Shown here: positions 1 to 8,719 of the stretch, one piece after another
How the letters are laid out: each line of letters begins with the position of its first letter
Numbering within the stretch: the first letter of the stretch is position 1
Origin: Haloarcula nitratireducens
Lineage (GTDB): Archaea; Halobacteriota; Halobacteria; Halobacteriales; Haloarculaceae
DNA: 40,660 nucleotides
Assembly (NCBI RefSeq): GCF_019599505.1
Contig: NZ_RKLT01000026.1
Span: 1 to 40,660, forward strand
Direction: 5' to 3'
Translations under genes and position numbers: made by a program
Notes under the pieces: model-generated
Told to the model about the DNA's origin: nothing
Seen by the model: the letters and a program-made list of their open reading frames with translations, nothing else
The model's database searches: none

Positions 1-1
1 A

Positions 2-79
2 GGGCGGGAGAAACCACGCGCGCCGATGCGGTTCTGTCGGTACTGCGGTGTCGAACTGCCGCCACGCGAGGAGCGGTGA
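2..79 (+). CDS. C-terminal end of a zinc-ribbon protein (partial)
   Basis: An open frame enters from the left edge and stops with TGA at 77-79. Its last residues include a CxxCG pair (FCRYCGVEL), a typical zinc-knuckle half, followed by a short charged tail. The start and most of the protein lie outside the window, so function cannot be given. The stop codon coincides with the first bases of a structured repeat that also begins at the pabA stop codon (7982). Confidence 0.5.
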   Translation, partial: GREKPRAPMRFCRYCGVELPPREER

Positions 80-190
80 ACCGCCTTGGGCACGTGGTTC
101 GAGAGAGCGACACTCTCTCGGAATCACAATATGCCGGGCAGTCTCGGACGACCTCGGCATAAGCATCTGAGCCTGCCTCCTGCTGGTCGA
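77..190. repeat. Decayed copy of the structured repeat found after pabA
   Basis: The stretch begins with the same gtgaaccgcct as position 7981 and keeps the gtggttcgagagag block and one hairpin (CGAGAGAG at 100-107 with CTCTCTCG at 113-120). The second hairpin and the outer arms, intact in the copy at 7988-8068, are degenerate here. It reads as an older copy of one dispersed element. I cannot assign it to a named family; an IS200/IS605-like end or a MITE is possible. Confidence 0.5.
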
Positions 191-413
191 GATACAGAAA
201 TCGACGAGATGTGGTACACCTATGAGCCCGCGATGAACAGTCGGCAACTGTTAGGGGAGGAGGTGCGTGACATGGGTTCCCAACAACAGGCGTATCACAA
301 CGAGGAGACCTTCGAGTCAGTATCGCAGGGAGATGCTGCTTCAACTATGGAAGTCGTTTGCAGTGATATGTATACAGTATACAGATACAAGATATGCTTC
401 TACCTCGCAAGAA

Positions 414-537
414 TTAGTCTGAAGCCGGTGGCAACGAACCCGCTAGAATCAGTTGCAGATGATGACGCTGTCAGTCGATGGCAAATTCCCACCCTGGCCC
501 ACAGCGAACTTTGGATTGTGTGTATACCTTTCTAATT
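414..537. repeat. 124-bp direct repeat, copy 1 (left border)
   Basis: Aligned by eye without gaps to 39992-40115, there are 12 mismatches in 124 positions (about 90% identity), 10 of them transitions. The mismatches show no three-base periodicity, so the repeat does not look protein-coding. Same orientation as copy 2, nearly 39.6 kb away. Copy 2 is followed at once by a MITE, which is absent here. Confidence 0.75.
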
Positions 538-540
538 CGT

Positions 541-867
541 CACGACCTGCAAAAGCACTTCTAGTGCCTATTGGGGTGTTACCCGTAGCTATCACTTGCC
601 GTCAGAACCGTTTCCGAAGTGAATCGAACTCTCGGATATCTTTATTAATACTTAGTACTATAACTATATAATCTGAATTTTTAGTATTATCTAATATGAT
701 AAGATATTAAATATTCCTCCTTCTCTCAATTTCCGCTAACTAGACAGTACCAAATTATACCTATATATTAGGCTCAGATAGAGACATAGTTGTAGATTAT
801 ACGCGCAAATTTTGCAATTAGTAGCATATATTCGGGTTCAATAGAACGCTCTTAGGGATAGAATTCG
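541..867. other. AT-rich stretch without a gene
   Basis: About 330 bp, much richer in A+T than the rest, with runs such as ttattaatacttagtac near 650. I see no coding frame, RNA gene or clear repeat. It lies between direct-repeat copy 1 and the dead transposase, and may be a decayed insertion or the former flank of a mobile element. Confidence 0.5.
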
Positions 868-1743
868 TTAACTTTCAGAGGACAGCGTCGAGAGTATATT
901 TGTACGCTTCATCGCCTGGTTTTCTGTAGAGTCCGCAGCGGAGCGAAACGTGCTGAGATCCGGCGTTAACTGGTCTTTTGAGACTCCGCCGTGAGGCGGG
1001 AGCCACCGTCGCGTCAGCGACGCGTAGTTCTCGTAGGTGTTCACGCGTACATCGCCGCCAGTGTATCCACCATCACCGTGACACATATTTGCGGTTGAAC
1101 TCGTCGTCGTCCTCTAGCGGCTCATAGGGCCGAAATTCGTCCGTGTAGGCGGTCAGTGACTCTCGATCGTGGTCGCCACTAGGAGTCGAAAGGTCGCTTC
1201 GTCTGCGCATTTCGCTGGGATGATGTCTCGATTGCCCAAACTACGCTCGACTAAGGTGAACACCAGTTGTTTATCGCCGTCGTATGAACCCCCGTTCGCG
1301 TGTAGACCGCCCAACCGAGTCCGATCAGGAGTCGCGCTCGTGGCCTTTGGGACCGGCAGATACGTACACTTCGCCAATTTCGACCGGCCGGACAGCGTGA
1401 TCGAAGGCGTGTCAAGCGCTTGACGCGCCGTCTCTCCGTCCTGTAGGAAACGTTGAGTCCCCCCTCAATCTGACAAATACTCGTGTTGAACCGTAAGAAG
1501 ACGTAGATCGGGGAAGTACCACTCTGTCAGTGTGAACCTCGAGTGGGCGAAAATCGTGCCAGTTTTGTCGCTGAATGTCCAACCACAATTCTTACACAAA
1601 TACCGCTGGGGCACCTGATAGCTGCCGTTTCTGACTATCAGGGTAGAACGGCTACGGGAGAATGAGACACTACCACACCAGCGAACCTGTTCCAGTAGGT
1701 CCGCTACAGCCGATTCCGACACGAACCGACTCATTGGGAACAC
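868..1743 (-). pseudogene. IS1595-family transposase, decayed
   Basis: Read on the minus strand from about 1743 down to the stop at 868-870, fragments in several frames follow the order of haloarchaeal IS1595-type transposases. There is an N-terminal zinc-ribbon region (a CKNCGWTF block is kept, but the first CxxC pair has become FSRSRS). A middle part contains VEIGEVYVS, where EIDE is usual, so a likely catalytic Asp is lost. Then come GSYDGDKQLVFTLV, TDEFRPYEPLEDDDEF and a C-terminal NTYENYASLTRRWL block. Frameshifts occur near 1465, 1380 and 1150, and stops interrupt it. Total length of about 292 codons matches an intact enzyme, so decay was by point changes and small indels. The family call rests on remembered signatures. 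It cannot be active. Confidence 0.75.
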
Positions 1744-2195
1744 ATCGGGCACTGCACCAGCGGTGCCCTCACCTCTTCGACTTTCAGCCGCTGTTCCCGC
1801 TACCAAGAAGCTCCTTTAGAAGAGCCTCATCGAGAGTCGCCGCTGGCTCGTCGCTTTCCTACTTATGATTACTCCGAGAATAGTTAACAGCGCTCTTGAC
1901 AGTAGCTGGTTGTGACCGGTGCAGTCTCTGAGAGCTCCCGCAATTTTGCGAATTTTATCTACCAAAAGTACATATGTTATTCAATTCTAGTGACAATCTA
2001 TCTGAGTAATCATATGGTATCTGCCAGTTGTATCTTCGCTAATAAGATTCGACGCCTACCTGCCGACAAACGCACTCGTATAGCGGAGAGAACTAAGAAC
2101 CGTCAGCAGTGCGCTGGCAGTTGCACTCGGCGATGACCCTCCGTCGGACAAACTGCTAAGCATCGTCAATTTCGTGTAGTCTGTGTTCAAGAACG
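1744..2195. other. Gene-free border sequence
   Basis: No convincing gene is seen between the dead transposase and the broken acetyltransferase gene. Short open frames here lack haloarchaeal codon use. The stretch around 1940-2060 is AT-rich. Confidence 0.4.
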
Positions 2196-2429
2196 TTGAG
2201 TTCTCACAGAGAAAAACGCGTGCGCTGTTCAAGTCTGGGGCTCGCTGAACCTCGAAAATCGCTTCCTGCCGTCATTCGGTCGATATCCGACTTGATACGA
2301 AAAATCGCTGTCATAACGAGTTCGCAATCGGCGACCTGTACGGCCTGTTCATCGATCGAGACAGTCACACCGTTGGTCATTGAGTTGGACAGAGATTCGG
2401 TACTGAGAACATCACCGCGAAGTTCGAAA

Positions 2430-2917
2430 TTCTTCCCGGCGTGCTGGAACGCCGTCAACCTGCTCCGGGACGAACTGGCTGTTCTCGACGTGATCGGTGA
2501 CCTTGGTAGCCTGTTTTATGCTGGTATCCGACCGTACGTTAACGAAAGTCCATCAGACATTGTCGCTGGCATCTTGGAACTGACGGAATACGCCAGGACC
2601 GAGACCGCCATCGAATCTATTCGGGCTCTGAATTGGTGAATATTTCATCATGGACTACGACACTGGTGTCGTTATCGGCGAAACCACGGCCATCGACGGC
2701 TGGGTCCATATCTATCAAGACGTGACACCCAGCGCCCTCCGCTTTGAAGAGGATGAAAACGACGAGTACATATTGAAAAAGGGTACAGACGCTATCCCAT
2801 ATCGGCGACCACTCAGCATCGGTGCCGACTCGTGGGTTACCGAGGACGTTCCGGACGACACACAGGTGTACGTCAGCGACCACCCGACACAGGAGCGAAG
2901 GATCACCGATCGACTCC
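2430..2917 (+). pseudogene. Serine O-acetyltransferase (EpsC/CysE-like), broken
   Basis: Two adjacent frames together spell degraded pieces of an EpsC-type serine acetyltransferase, which makes O-acetylserine for cysteine synthesis. The first piece (about 2430-2639) has FPACWNAVNLL, LFYAGIRPYV and LTEYARTETAI, as in the N-terminal helical part. After a frameshift near 2600, the second piece (from about 2625) reads IGEYFIMDYDTGVVIGET, then HIYQDVT and SWVTEDVPDDTQVYVSDHP from the left-handed beta-helix. The segment between the first and last hexapeptide repeats is shortened, and the catalytic His-containing block (IHPGA in relatives) is destroyed. The frame starting at 2650 is open to 3060, but its last third overlaps the zinc-ribbon gene on the other strand and is not part of the family. 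Confidence 0.6.
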
Positions 2918-2936
2918 GGCCGCCGTCCGAGTCAAG

Positions 2937-3089
2937 TCAGTCCGCGGGGAACTGTTGTACCCAGTTGCAGGAACCGCAGATGCCGGTTCCCGCCCGCTGT
3001 TTCAGTTCTGTGCCGCACTTCGGACAACTCGTCGACTGTGCGACGCTCGGTGCTGCTTGACCGGTAGCCGGACGCGTGGAACGCTCCAT
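2937..3089 (-). CDS. Small zinc-ribbon protein (50 aa)
   Basis: The frame runs from ATG at 3089 to TGA at 2937. The protein has a flexible N-terminus of about 20 residues and then two zinc knuckles, CPKCG (residues 22-26) and CGSC (38-41), 11 residues apart, a classic four-Cys ribbon. A short hydrophobic tail follows (NWVQQFPAD). Haloarchaea encode many such mini-proteins; most are of unknown role, with nucleic-acid or protein binding likely. It partly overlaps, on the other strand, the open tail of the broken acetyltransferase frame. Intact Cys pairs and length argue for a real gene. Confidence 0.7.
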   Translation of the reverse strand: MERSTRPATGQAAPSVAQSTSCPKCGTELKQRAGTGICGSCNWVQQFPAD

Positions 3090-3508
3090 CGTATCGACGA
3101 CTCTAGTCCCTTCGCGGTTAAATTCTCACACCGATTTGTACGCGGTATTAAATGGCGGTGAAGCGGCGGTGAACGACGCGTCGACGGGGTGTTACAACCG
3201 GCCGAGGCGCGATTCGCTCGACCGATATAAACCCGTTCAGTTCTCCCGACTTGGTTTTATATGGCCTTCGCTCCTCCGTCCATCCGGACCCGCGGCCAGT
3301 GAGTGTCGTAGTCCATAACGAATCTAACGGGTCCCATCTGGCATACTATGGTGCCGTGTCTCACTAGGCACCATTCCGGGTCTGTTACAGTAGTACACGC
3401 CTCGATACGTGGATGGTGAGCGAAGGTTCTGGGTGTTTCACGCCGTCAGTACCTTGTCACTGCCCCTCGGGAGAAGTTTCAACACAGTTGCGACCGCAAG
3501 CCGGGAGT
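3090..3508. other. Intergenic region with an 8-bp inverted repeat
   Basis: No gene is seen. TATA-like sequences occur near 3225 (gatataaa) and 3255 (ttttatat). A perfect inverted repeat, ATGGTGCC at 3348-3355 and GGCACCAT at 3367-3374 with an 11-nt spacer, lies about 135 bp before the CBS gene. It could be an operator or the end of a lost insertion. Confidence 0.4.
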
Positions 3509-3898
3509 ATGGAGACGCACGAACGAACCGTCGTCGCGGACGTCATGACGACACCTCTGGAGACAATCGAACCGGACACCGACCTCGTCGACGCCGCGAA
3601 AGCGATGCGAGCGAAGGAAATCGGTGCGCTGCTCGTGACGACCGCACCGCCGTCGATCGTTACGAGCACGGACGTCCTCGACGCCGTCGCTCGGGAGAGA
3701 GATACCTCTCGGCTTAACGTCGCTGACGTCATGACCGAATCCATCGAGACGGTGCCGCCCAGCCTCAGTCTGAACGAGACGGCGGCGATGATGGAGACAT
3801 TTCGCATCGATCACCTCCCAGTCGTCGAGGACGACTACGTGGGTATGATTTCCTCGACAGACGTCACTGCTCACCTCTCCGGAGAGCGCTCGCTGTAA
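3509..3898 (+). CDS. CBS-domain pair protein
   Basis: A 129-aa protein made almost wholly of two CBS motifs. The first contains VVADVMTTPLETIEPDTDL and VTSTDVLDAV; the second contains VADVMTESIETVPPSLSL and GMISSTDVTAHL. Such pairs form a Bateman module that binds adenine nucleotides and senses energy state, usually in the cytoplasm. I chose the ATG at 3509 because gggag lies just upstream (3503-3507) and the domain starts about 8 residues later; a longer frame from 3413 has no support. No enzymatic domain is attached, so the partner is unknown. Confidence 0.85.
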   Translation: METHERTVVADVMTTPLETIEPDTDLVDAAKAMRAKEIGALLVTTAPPSIVTSTDVLDAVARERDTSRLNVADVMTESIETVPPSLSLNETAAMMETFRIDHLPVVEDDYVGMISSTDVTAHLSGERSL

Positions 3899-4074
3899 CA
3901 CGACGCGGGGTAACCGCAAGTGCGGACGGCGACTGCCGCGGTTCCGGTCGAGTCACCGCCTCGCGGGGTGCACCGGAGAGCGGAGGCGACCGAACGCCGT
4001 CTCCGCACGACGACTGACGATCCGCGGTCGACTACCGTTGCGCTTGAAACACGAGATATCGAACAGCTGATACG

Positions 4075-4296
4075 ATGTGTTCGGGCCTCGATCCCCCCTC
4101 GACAGTCGCTGTCGACGAGAACGCCGTCGAGGGGATGAACGGGTCCGTCGGAGCCTTCAGCGCAGCCCAGCGTGACGCAGAATCGATGGGGTTTCTCAGT
4201 ACTGTTCCCGCGCTCCGAACGAGAGACGTCCGGGCCGGACTGGGTTACCTCGTTACGTTGCTCGAGGCTCTAGGCCGCCGAGTCGGGAATCGATAG
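4075..4296 (+). CDS. Possible small protein of unknown function (73 aa)
   Basis: An open frame with high G+C at third positions, ending in TAG at 4294-4296. There is no recognised motif, no clear TATA or ribosome site, and the composition is less acidic than its neighbours. It lies in an otherwise gene-free stretch from 3899 to 4420. It may be real or a chance frame. Confidence 0.25.
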   Translation: MCSGLDPPSTVAVDENAVEGMNGSVGAFSAAQRDAESMGFLSTVPALRTRDVRAGLGYLVTLLEALGRRVGNR

Positions 4297-4389
4297 CGAC
4301 GCGGTAGCGAGCGACACCACCGCCCGCGACGATCTGGCCGCTCTGTGCGGTCGGCTCCGCCGCTCGTGCCCAGGTCCGCCCCGGCGTAC

Positions 4390-4397
4390 TTATTTTA
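4390..4397 (+). promoter_or_regulatory. TATA box for the zinc-finger gene at 4421
   Basis: ttatttta is centred 27 nt before ATG 4421. This spacing places transcription start at the ATG and rules against the earlier GTG at 4400, which lies too close to the box. Confidence 0.6.
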
Positions 4398-4420
4398 TCG
4401 TGGGTCACGATACCGCGTGT

Positions 4421-4636
4421 ATGGACGGAGAATGCTACTTCTGCCACGGGCTCGTGTTCAGCGGCGAATCGGGCGACCTACTGCTCGACGAGCACGCGGA
4501 CCACGAAGTGTACATGCACCGTCAGTGTGCTGTGGGACACAACGTCGTGGAGGAATCGAGCGAGACGGCCGGTGAGGTCGAGGTACTGTGCCCCGAGTGC
4601 GGGGCGGTCGAAGTGTACCGAACGGGACTGTCGTAG
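4421..4636 (+). CDS. Small Cys-rich zinc-binding protein (71 aa)
   Basis: The protein starts MDGECYFCHG and carries two Cys pairs, CYFC (residues 5-8) near the N-terminus and CPEC near the C-terminus (about 57-60), plus a central HRQC. It can form one or two zinc sites. It is acidic, as expected for a haloarchaeal cytosolic protein. Haloarchaea have many such small proteins and I do not recognise this one further. Its 3' end converges on folD (stop at 4712) with 75 bp between. Confidence 0.7.
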   Translation: MDGECYFCHGLVFSGESGDLLLDEHADHEVYMHRQCAVGHNVVEESSETAGEVEVLCPECGAVEVYRTGLS

Positions 4637-4711
4637 GCCATTTGGTAGTTCGCCGAGACGGTCTCGGCGAATATCGGGAAACCGCTACGAGAGCCCCGAC
4701 GAGCGGAGCGC

Positions 4712-5605
4712 CTACGGCAGATCGACGGGCACGTCCGATTGGAGGCTCGCTGCCTCGACCGTGTTGTACATGAGCATCGCGATGGTGAGCGGTCCGACGC
4801 CGCCGGGAACCGGCGTGATAGCGCCCGCTCGCTCCTTCGCGCTCTCGAACTCCACGTCACCGACCAACTCGTAGCCCTTGTCGTTGTCGGCGTCCACGCG
4901 GTTGATACCCACGTCGACGACCGTCGCGCCCTCCTTTATCATGTCGCCGTCGATCATCTCGGGGACGCCCGCTGCGGCCACGAGAAGGTCTGCCTGTCGG
5001 GTCTTCTCGGTGAGGTCCTTCGTTCGGGAGTGACACACCGTCGCCGTCGCGTTCCCGCCCTCGCCGTACTGGATGAGGAGGTTCGCCATCGGCTTGCCGA
5101 CGATGTCCGAGCGGCCGACGACCACCGCGTCTTTCCCGCTGGTCTCGATGCCTTCGGCGGCCAGGATCTTCTGGACGCCGTGGGGGGTGCAGGGTTTGTA
5201 CCGGGCGTTCCCCGCGACGAGTCGGCCGACGTTCTCCGGGTGGAAGCCGTCAACGTCTTTCACCGGGTCGATGCGCTCCAGCACCGCTCGCTTCTCGACA
5301 TGGTCGGGCACGGGCATCTGCACGAGGATGCCGTGGACCGACGGGTCCGCGTTCAGATCGTCGATGCGATCGAACAGCACGTCCGCCGACGCGTCGGGAC
5401 TGATCTCGTGGTGAGACCCTTCGATGCCAAGCTCCTCACAGGCCCGTTGCTTCATCGAGACGTACGTCTCGCTCGCGCCGTCCTCGCTCATCAGCACGGT
5501 CGCCAGTCCCGGCTGGACGCCCGCGTCGGTCAGCGTCTCGACGGACGCCCGCACGTCCGTCTGTATCGAGTCCGCTATCTCGTTACCGTCGATTATCGTG
5601 GTCAT
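4712..5605 (-). CDS. folD: Bifunctional methylene-THF dehydrogenase / methenyl-THF cyclohydrolase
   Basis: 297 aa, the usual FolD length. It interconverts 5,10-methylene-THF, methenyl-THF and 10-formyl-THF with NAD(P). The catalytic YxxxK is Y48/K52 (YVSMK). Other family signatures are KDVDGFHPENVG, VVGRSDIVGKP (nucleotide loop) and TPVPGGVGPLT near the C-terminus. ATG 5605 is chosen because MTTIIDGNEIA is the family N-terminus; the frame is open further upstream without homology. It diverges from pabB across about 300 bp. With Fhs (9900) and MetF (30092) it completes the methyl-to-formate route. Most archaea run C1 chemistry on methanopterin; THF-type FolD is a haloarchaeal feature. Confidence 0.97.
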   Translation of the reverse strand: MTTIIDGNEIADSIQTDVRASVETLTDAGVQPGLATVLMSEDGASETYVSMKQRACEELGIEGSHHEISPDASADVLFDRIDDLNADPSVHGILVQMPVPDHVEKRAVLERIDPVKDVDGFHPENVGRLVAGNARYKPCTPHGVQKILAAEGIETSGKDAVVVGRSDIVGKPMANLLIQYGEGGNATATVCHSRTKDLTEKTRQADLLVAAAGVPEMIDGDMIKEGATVVDVGINRVDADNDKGYELVGDVEFESAKERAGAITPVPGGVGPLTIAMLMYNTVEAASLQSDVPVDLP

Positions 5606-5906
5606 TGTTTTGTAGTCGACATCTCGGTATCGCACTCCGTTGCGTCGCTCCCGTTGAGTGCTGACGCCAGCGCGATACCGAGCGCTCTGGTGTCCGCCAC
5701 CGGGCGGGGGAGCATAGGCTCCGACGTGGAATAGTCCACCCGTTGAAACCCCGGTGGGTTTTCGACTCCGATATTCGTGGAATCGTGCCGGAACCGTCGT
5801 CATCCGTGAGCGTATGCGACACTCACGCAAGGTTTTTGTCGGCGTCCGTAGTGTATTCACGTAATCGACGCTGGGACCGACAGGTTCCCGCGGAGGAACG
5901 CATCCA
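5606..5906. promoter_or_regulatory. Divergent folD/pabB control region
   Basis: 301 bp between two divergent starts, with no gene. A T-rich aaggtttttg near 5830 is a weak TATA candidate for pabB about 75 bp from its ATG, which would leave a 5' leader. That agrees with the Shine-Dalgarno site GGAGG at 5892-5896, 10 nt before ATG 5907, so pabB appears leadered, unlike most genes here. Confidence 0.45.
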
Positions 5907-7415
5907 ATGACTGATATCGCGATCGTCACCGACGAGGCATCGTTTACGGAAACGGCGCGGTCAGCCCCGCCCGGGGCGCGCGTCCCCGTCGAAGTCAGAG
6001 TCACCGTCGCTGACCCGTTCGAGGCGTACCGCCGCGCCCGCGAACACCGCGCCGACGGCTTTTACTTCGAGACGACCGGCGGGCAGTCCGGCTGGGGGTA
6101 CTTCGGCATCGACCCGGTCGAACGAGTGCAGGTCGGGCCGCGGGCGTCGCCGCGTGGCGACACGGGTCCCAGCATCGCTGCCATCGACGCCCTGCTCGAC
6201 CGCGAGCGTCTCGCTCGAGGCGACTGCGAGGTGCCCTACCCCTGCGGTGCATTCGGCTGGCTCTCTTACGACATCGCGCGGGAGCTGGAAGACCTGCCCG
6301 ACACGACGACTTCGGACGGGCTCCCGCGGCTCCAGTTGGGTGTCTTCGACTGCGTCGCCGCGTGGGAGGAACCCCGAGGGGACGAGACCGAACTCCGCGT
6401 CACGGCCTGTCCCATCGTTGAGGAATCGCCGGCCGCGGCGTACGAGGCGGGCGTCGAGCGGGCCGAAACGCTCGCGGCGTCGGCACTTGGCGGCGAGCGC
6501 GGCGTCCGGGCGCGGCCGTCGTCCACGCGACAGGCCACATTCGAGAGCGAATGCGGCGAGGCGGCCTACGCCGACCGGGTCGAGCAGATACAGCGGTACG
6601 TCCGCGACGGCGATACGTTCCAGACGAACGTCTCCCACCGGCTGGTAGCGCCCGGGTTGGTCCATCCCGTCGAGACGTTCGCCGCGCTCCGTCGGGTCAA
6701 TCCGGCACCGTACTCGGCGCTGTTGGAGTTCCCGGGCGTCGACCTCGTCAGCGCCAGCCCGGAGCTCCTGTTGGACGTCGACGGCGACCGCCTGCTCACC
6801 GAACCCATCGCTGGGACCCGTCCCCGCGGCGATACCTCGGCCGAAGACGCCGACCTCGAACGCGATCTCACTACCGACGAGAAGGAGCGGGCCGAACACG
6901 CGATGCTGGTCGACCTCGAACGCAACGACCTCGGGAAGGTCAGCGAGTACGGCACTGTCGACGTGGCCGAGTACCGCCGCGTCGACCGCTACTCGGAGGT
7001 GATGCACCTCGTCTCGCTCGTGGAGGGACAGTTACGAGACGACGCGAGCATCGCCGACGCCGTGGCGGCGGTCTTCCCCGGCGGCACCGTCACCGGTGCC
7101 CCGAAGCCCCGAACGATGGAGATCATCGACGAGGTCGAGCGGACCCGGCGGGGGCCTTACACCGGGAGCATCGGGGTCTTCGGCTTCGACGGTCGGGCGA
7201 CGCTGAACATGACTATTCGGACGCTGGTCCGCCACGAGGGGGAGTATCGGCTCCGGGTCGGCGGCGGCGTTGTCCACGATTCTGTGCCCGAACGAGAGTA
7301 TCAGGAGACGCTGGACAAGGCCCGGGCGCTGGTGACGGCCGTCGACGAGGCGCTCGGCGAGCAGGGCTCGTTCGCCGTCGAGCGCGCCGCCGACCCGATG
7401 GGGGAAGTGCGATGA
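5907..7415 (+). CDS. pabB: Aminodeoxychorismate synthase component I (chorismate-binding)
   Basis: 502 aa, TrpE/PabB family. It uses chorismate and ammonia from the partner amidotransferase. The C-terminal chorismate-binding domain (about 215-480) has [31 protein letters not shown] and [11 protein letters not shown]. The motif reads PIAGT where PabB enzymes such as that of E. coli have PIKGT with a catalytic Lys, so Ala occupies that site, as in TrpE and some PabBs. The N-terminal inhibitor-site motif LLES of TrpE is replaced by YFET, which argues against tryptophan feedback. It overlaps pabA by 4 nt (ATGA), so the two are translationally coupled. The folate neighbourhood favours PabB; anthranilate synthase is the alternative. 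Confidence 0.8.
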   Translation: MTDIAIVTDEASFTETARSAPPGARVPVEVRVTVADPFEAYRRAREHRADGFYFETTGGQSGWGYFGIDPVERVQVGPRASPRGDTGPSIAAIDALLDRERLARGDCEVPYPCGAFGWLSYDIARELEDLPDTTTSDGLPRLQLGVFDCVAAWEEPRGDETELRVTACPIVEESPAAAYEAGVERAETLAASALGGERGVRARPSSTRQATFESECGEAAYADRVEQIQRYVRDGDTFQTNVSHRLVAPGLVHPVETFAALRRVNPAPYSALLEFPGVDLVSASPELLLDVDGDRLLTEPIAGTRPRGDTSAEDADLERDLTTDEKERAEHAMLVDLERNDLGKVSEYGTVDVAEYRRVDRYSEVMHLVSLVEGQLRDDASIADAVAAVFPGGTVTGAPKPRTMEIIDEVERTRRGPYTGSIGVFGFDGRATLNMTIRTLVRHEGEYRLRVGGGVVHDSVPEREYQETLDKARALVTAVDEALGEQGSFAVERAADPMGEVR

Positions 7416-7984
7416 TACTCATCGTCGACAACTACGACTCCTTCGCGTACAACCTCGTCCAGTACGTCGGGACCTTCGACGAGGTGGCCGTCCGGCGCAA
7501 CGACGCCGTCGACGTGTCGGACATCCGCGAACTCGACCCGGACGGCATCGTTGTCTCGCCCGGCCCGGGGACGCCAGCCGACGCCGGCATTTCTATCGAC
7601 ATCTTCGCCGAGACGGAGTATCCGACGCTCGGCGTCTGTCTCGGCCACCAGGCGCTCTGTGCGGCCCACGGGGCGGCCGTCGGTCACGCCCCCGAAATCG
7701 TCCACGGCAAACCCTCAGCGGTACGCCACGACGGTACCGCGCTGTACGACGGCGTCGACGATCCGTTCGAAGTGGGCCGGTACCACTCGCTCGCGGTCGA
7801 ACGCGCGGACCTGCCCGAGGTGTTGACCGAGACCGCCCACACGAACGACGATCAGGGTATCGTGATGGGGGTCCGTCACCTTAACCGACCCCACTTCGGC
7901 GTGCAGTTCCATCCGGAGAGCATCCTCACGGACGCCGGGAAGCGCATCGTCGAGAACTTCTGCCGTGACATCGCCGGCGCGTGA
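7412..7984 (+). CDS. pabA: Aminodeoxychorismate synthase component II (glutamine amidotransferase)
   Basis: 190 aa class I glutamine amidotransferase that feeds ammonia to the partner at 5907. The triad is visible: Cys76 in GVCLGHQAL, and His167 and Glu169 in FGVQFHPES. The N-terminal [16 protein letters not shown] and oxyanion SPGPGTP motifs are typical of PabA/TrpG. The start overlaps the pabB stop. The C-terminus ends directly at a structured repeat whose first bases include the TGA, and no aminodeoxychorismate lyase (pabC), which often follows, is present in the window. It could equally serve an anthranilate synthase, since many TrpG/PabA subunits are shared. Confidence 0.88.
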   Translation: MILIVDNYDSFAYNLVQYVGTFDEVAVRRNDAVDVSDIRELDPDGIVVSPGPGTPADAGISIDIFAETEYPTLGVCLGHQALCAAHGAAVGHAPEIVHGKPSAVRHDGTALYDGVDDPFEVGRYHSLAVERADLPEVLTETAHTNDDQGIVMGVRHLNRPHFGVQFHPESILTDAGKRIVENFCRDIAGA

Positions 7985-8092
7985 ACCGCCTCGGGGTCAA
8001 GTGGTTCGAGAGAGCGCCGCTCTCTCGTCATCACGAGACGGCAAAGCCGTCTCGAACGACCCCGAGGCACTCGGCCTGCTCCGCCTGTAGAG
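7982..8092. repeat. Structured repeat with three nested stems at the pabA stop
   Basis: Outer arms GCCTCGGGGTC (7988-7998) and GACCCCGAGGC (8058-8068) pair perfectly and enclose two perfect 9-bp hairpins: CGAGAGAGC/GCTCTCTCG (8007-8015, 8019-8027) and CGAGACGGC/GCCGTCTCG (8034-8042, 8046-8054). An RNA or single strand of this sequence would fold as a three-way junction of about 81 nt. A decayed copy starts at 77 after another stop codon. It may be a non-autonomous mobile element end, a terminator or a structured RNA. Confidence 0.65.
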
Positions 8093-8214
8093 CCGTGGCG
8101 TGACACTCGACACGGATACCGTCGTACTGCCGGACACGCGGCTCGGCTGCGAGCGCGATAGCGGCGACAGGACGTACCAACGGGAATAAGAACGACGGCT
8201 GCGATGAGTCGACG

Positions 8215-8628
8215 ATGAACACTTCAGCCGTCCTATTCGGTCTCGGAACGATGATCGCGTGGGGATTCTGGATAATTTCCGGCGACGTGGCCTCGAATAG
8301 TATAGACCCGGAGACGGCGGCGTTCATCTCTTACGCCACGGCCGCCGTCGCCACCGGCCTGTTCGTCCTTGTCTCCGACGCCTCGCTGGCGGTCACTAAC
8401 CGCGGCCTCCTGTCCGCCGGTATCGCCGGTATCGCGGCCGCCGTCGGCGTCGTGTCCACGTTCATCGGCGTGACTGTCGGGCCAACGGCCGTTGTCTCGA
8501 CCATCGGCGGGATGTACTTCGTCACGGCGGCGCTCATCAGCACCGTCGCGTTCGGCGAACCGCTCTCGGCGAACAAAGTGGCCGGAATCGGGCTGGCCGT
8601 CGCCGCGATCGTCGTCATCAACCAGTAA
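8215..8628 (+). CDS. Half-size EamA-type membrane transporter
   Basis: 137 aa with about five hydrophobic segments: near 4-22, 36-53, 65-83, 90-110 and 117-135. That equals one EamA repeat, where full drug/metabolite exporters have two, so it should work as a dimer or with a partner. Family features are the GFWIISGDVAS start, GPTAVVSTIGGMYFV and the terminal GEPLSANKVAGIGLAVAAIVVI. Substrate unknown; such carriers often move amino acids or small metabolites. A TATA-like gaataag at 8184-8190 lies about 28 nt before ATG 8215. It sits alone between pabA and ridA. Confidence 0.75.
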   Translation: MNTSAVLFGLGTMIAWGFWIISGDVASNSIDPETAAFISYATAAVATGLFVLVSDASLAVTNRGLLSAGIAGIAAAVGVVSTFIGVTVGPTAVVSTIGGMYFVTAALISTVAFGEPLSANKVAGIGLAVAAIVVINQ

Positions 8629-8689
8629 CCTTCCGTCCACAATTGATTAGCGACCTGACGGGACGGGGTTCTCGACCCTCCTCCCGGGA

Positions 8690-8695
8690 TTTATG
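8690..8695 (+). promoter_or_regulatory. TATA box for ridA
   Basis: tttatg is centred 27 nt before GTG 8720. It contains the ATG at 8693 that would otherwise be the longest-frame start, so translation from 8693 is unlikely. Confidence 0.6.
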
Positions 8696-8719
8696 CCGGG
8701 TCACGGAGAACGGACGACC

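Noticed and set aside
86..535. Open frame across the left border
   Set aside because: It runs over the structured repeat and the non-coding 124-bp repeat, with no haloarchaeal codon use.
2204..2458. Minus-strand frame of 84 codons
   Set aside because: No recognised domain and it overlaps the acetyltransferase remnant; insufficient support.
4739..5734. Long open frame on the plus strand over folD
   Set aside because: It is the complement of folD; its translation is Val/Asp/Arg-rich with no motifs, a usual shadow in high-GC DNA.
6551..7411. Long N-terminal extension of pabA
   Set aside because: The upstream part is an Arg-rich frame inside pabB; the true PabA N-terminus begins at ATG 7412.
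8001..8060. tRNA-like element because of GGTTCGA and a cloverleaf-like fold
   Set aside because: No anticodon arm or acceptor geometry of a tRNA; the stems are too long and the element recurs as a repeat.
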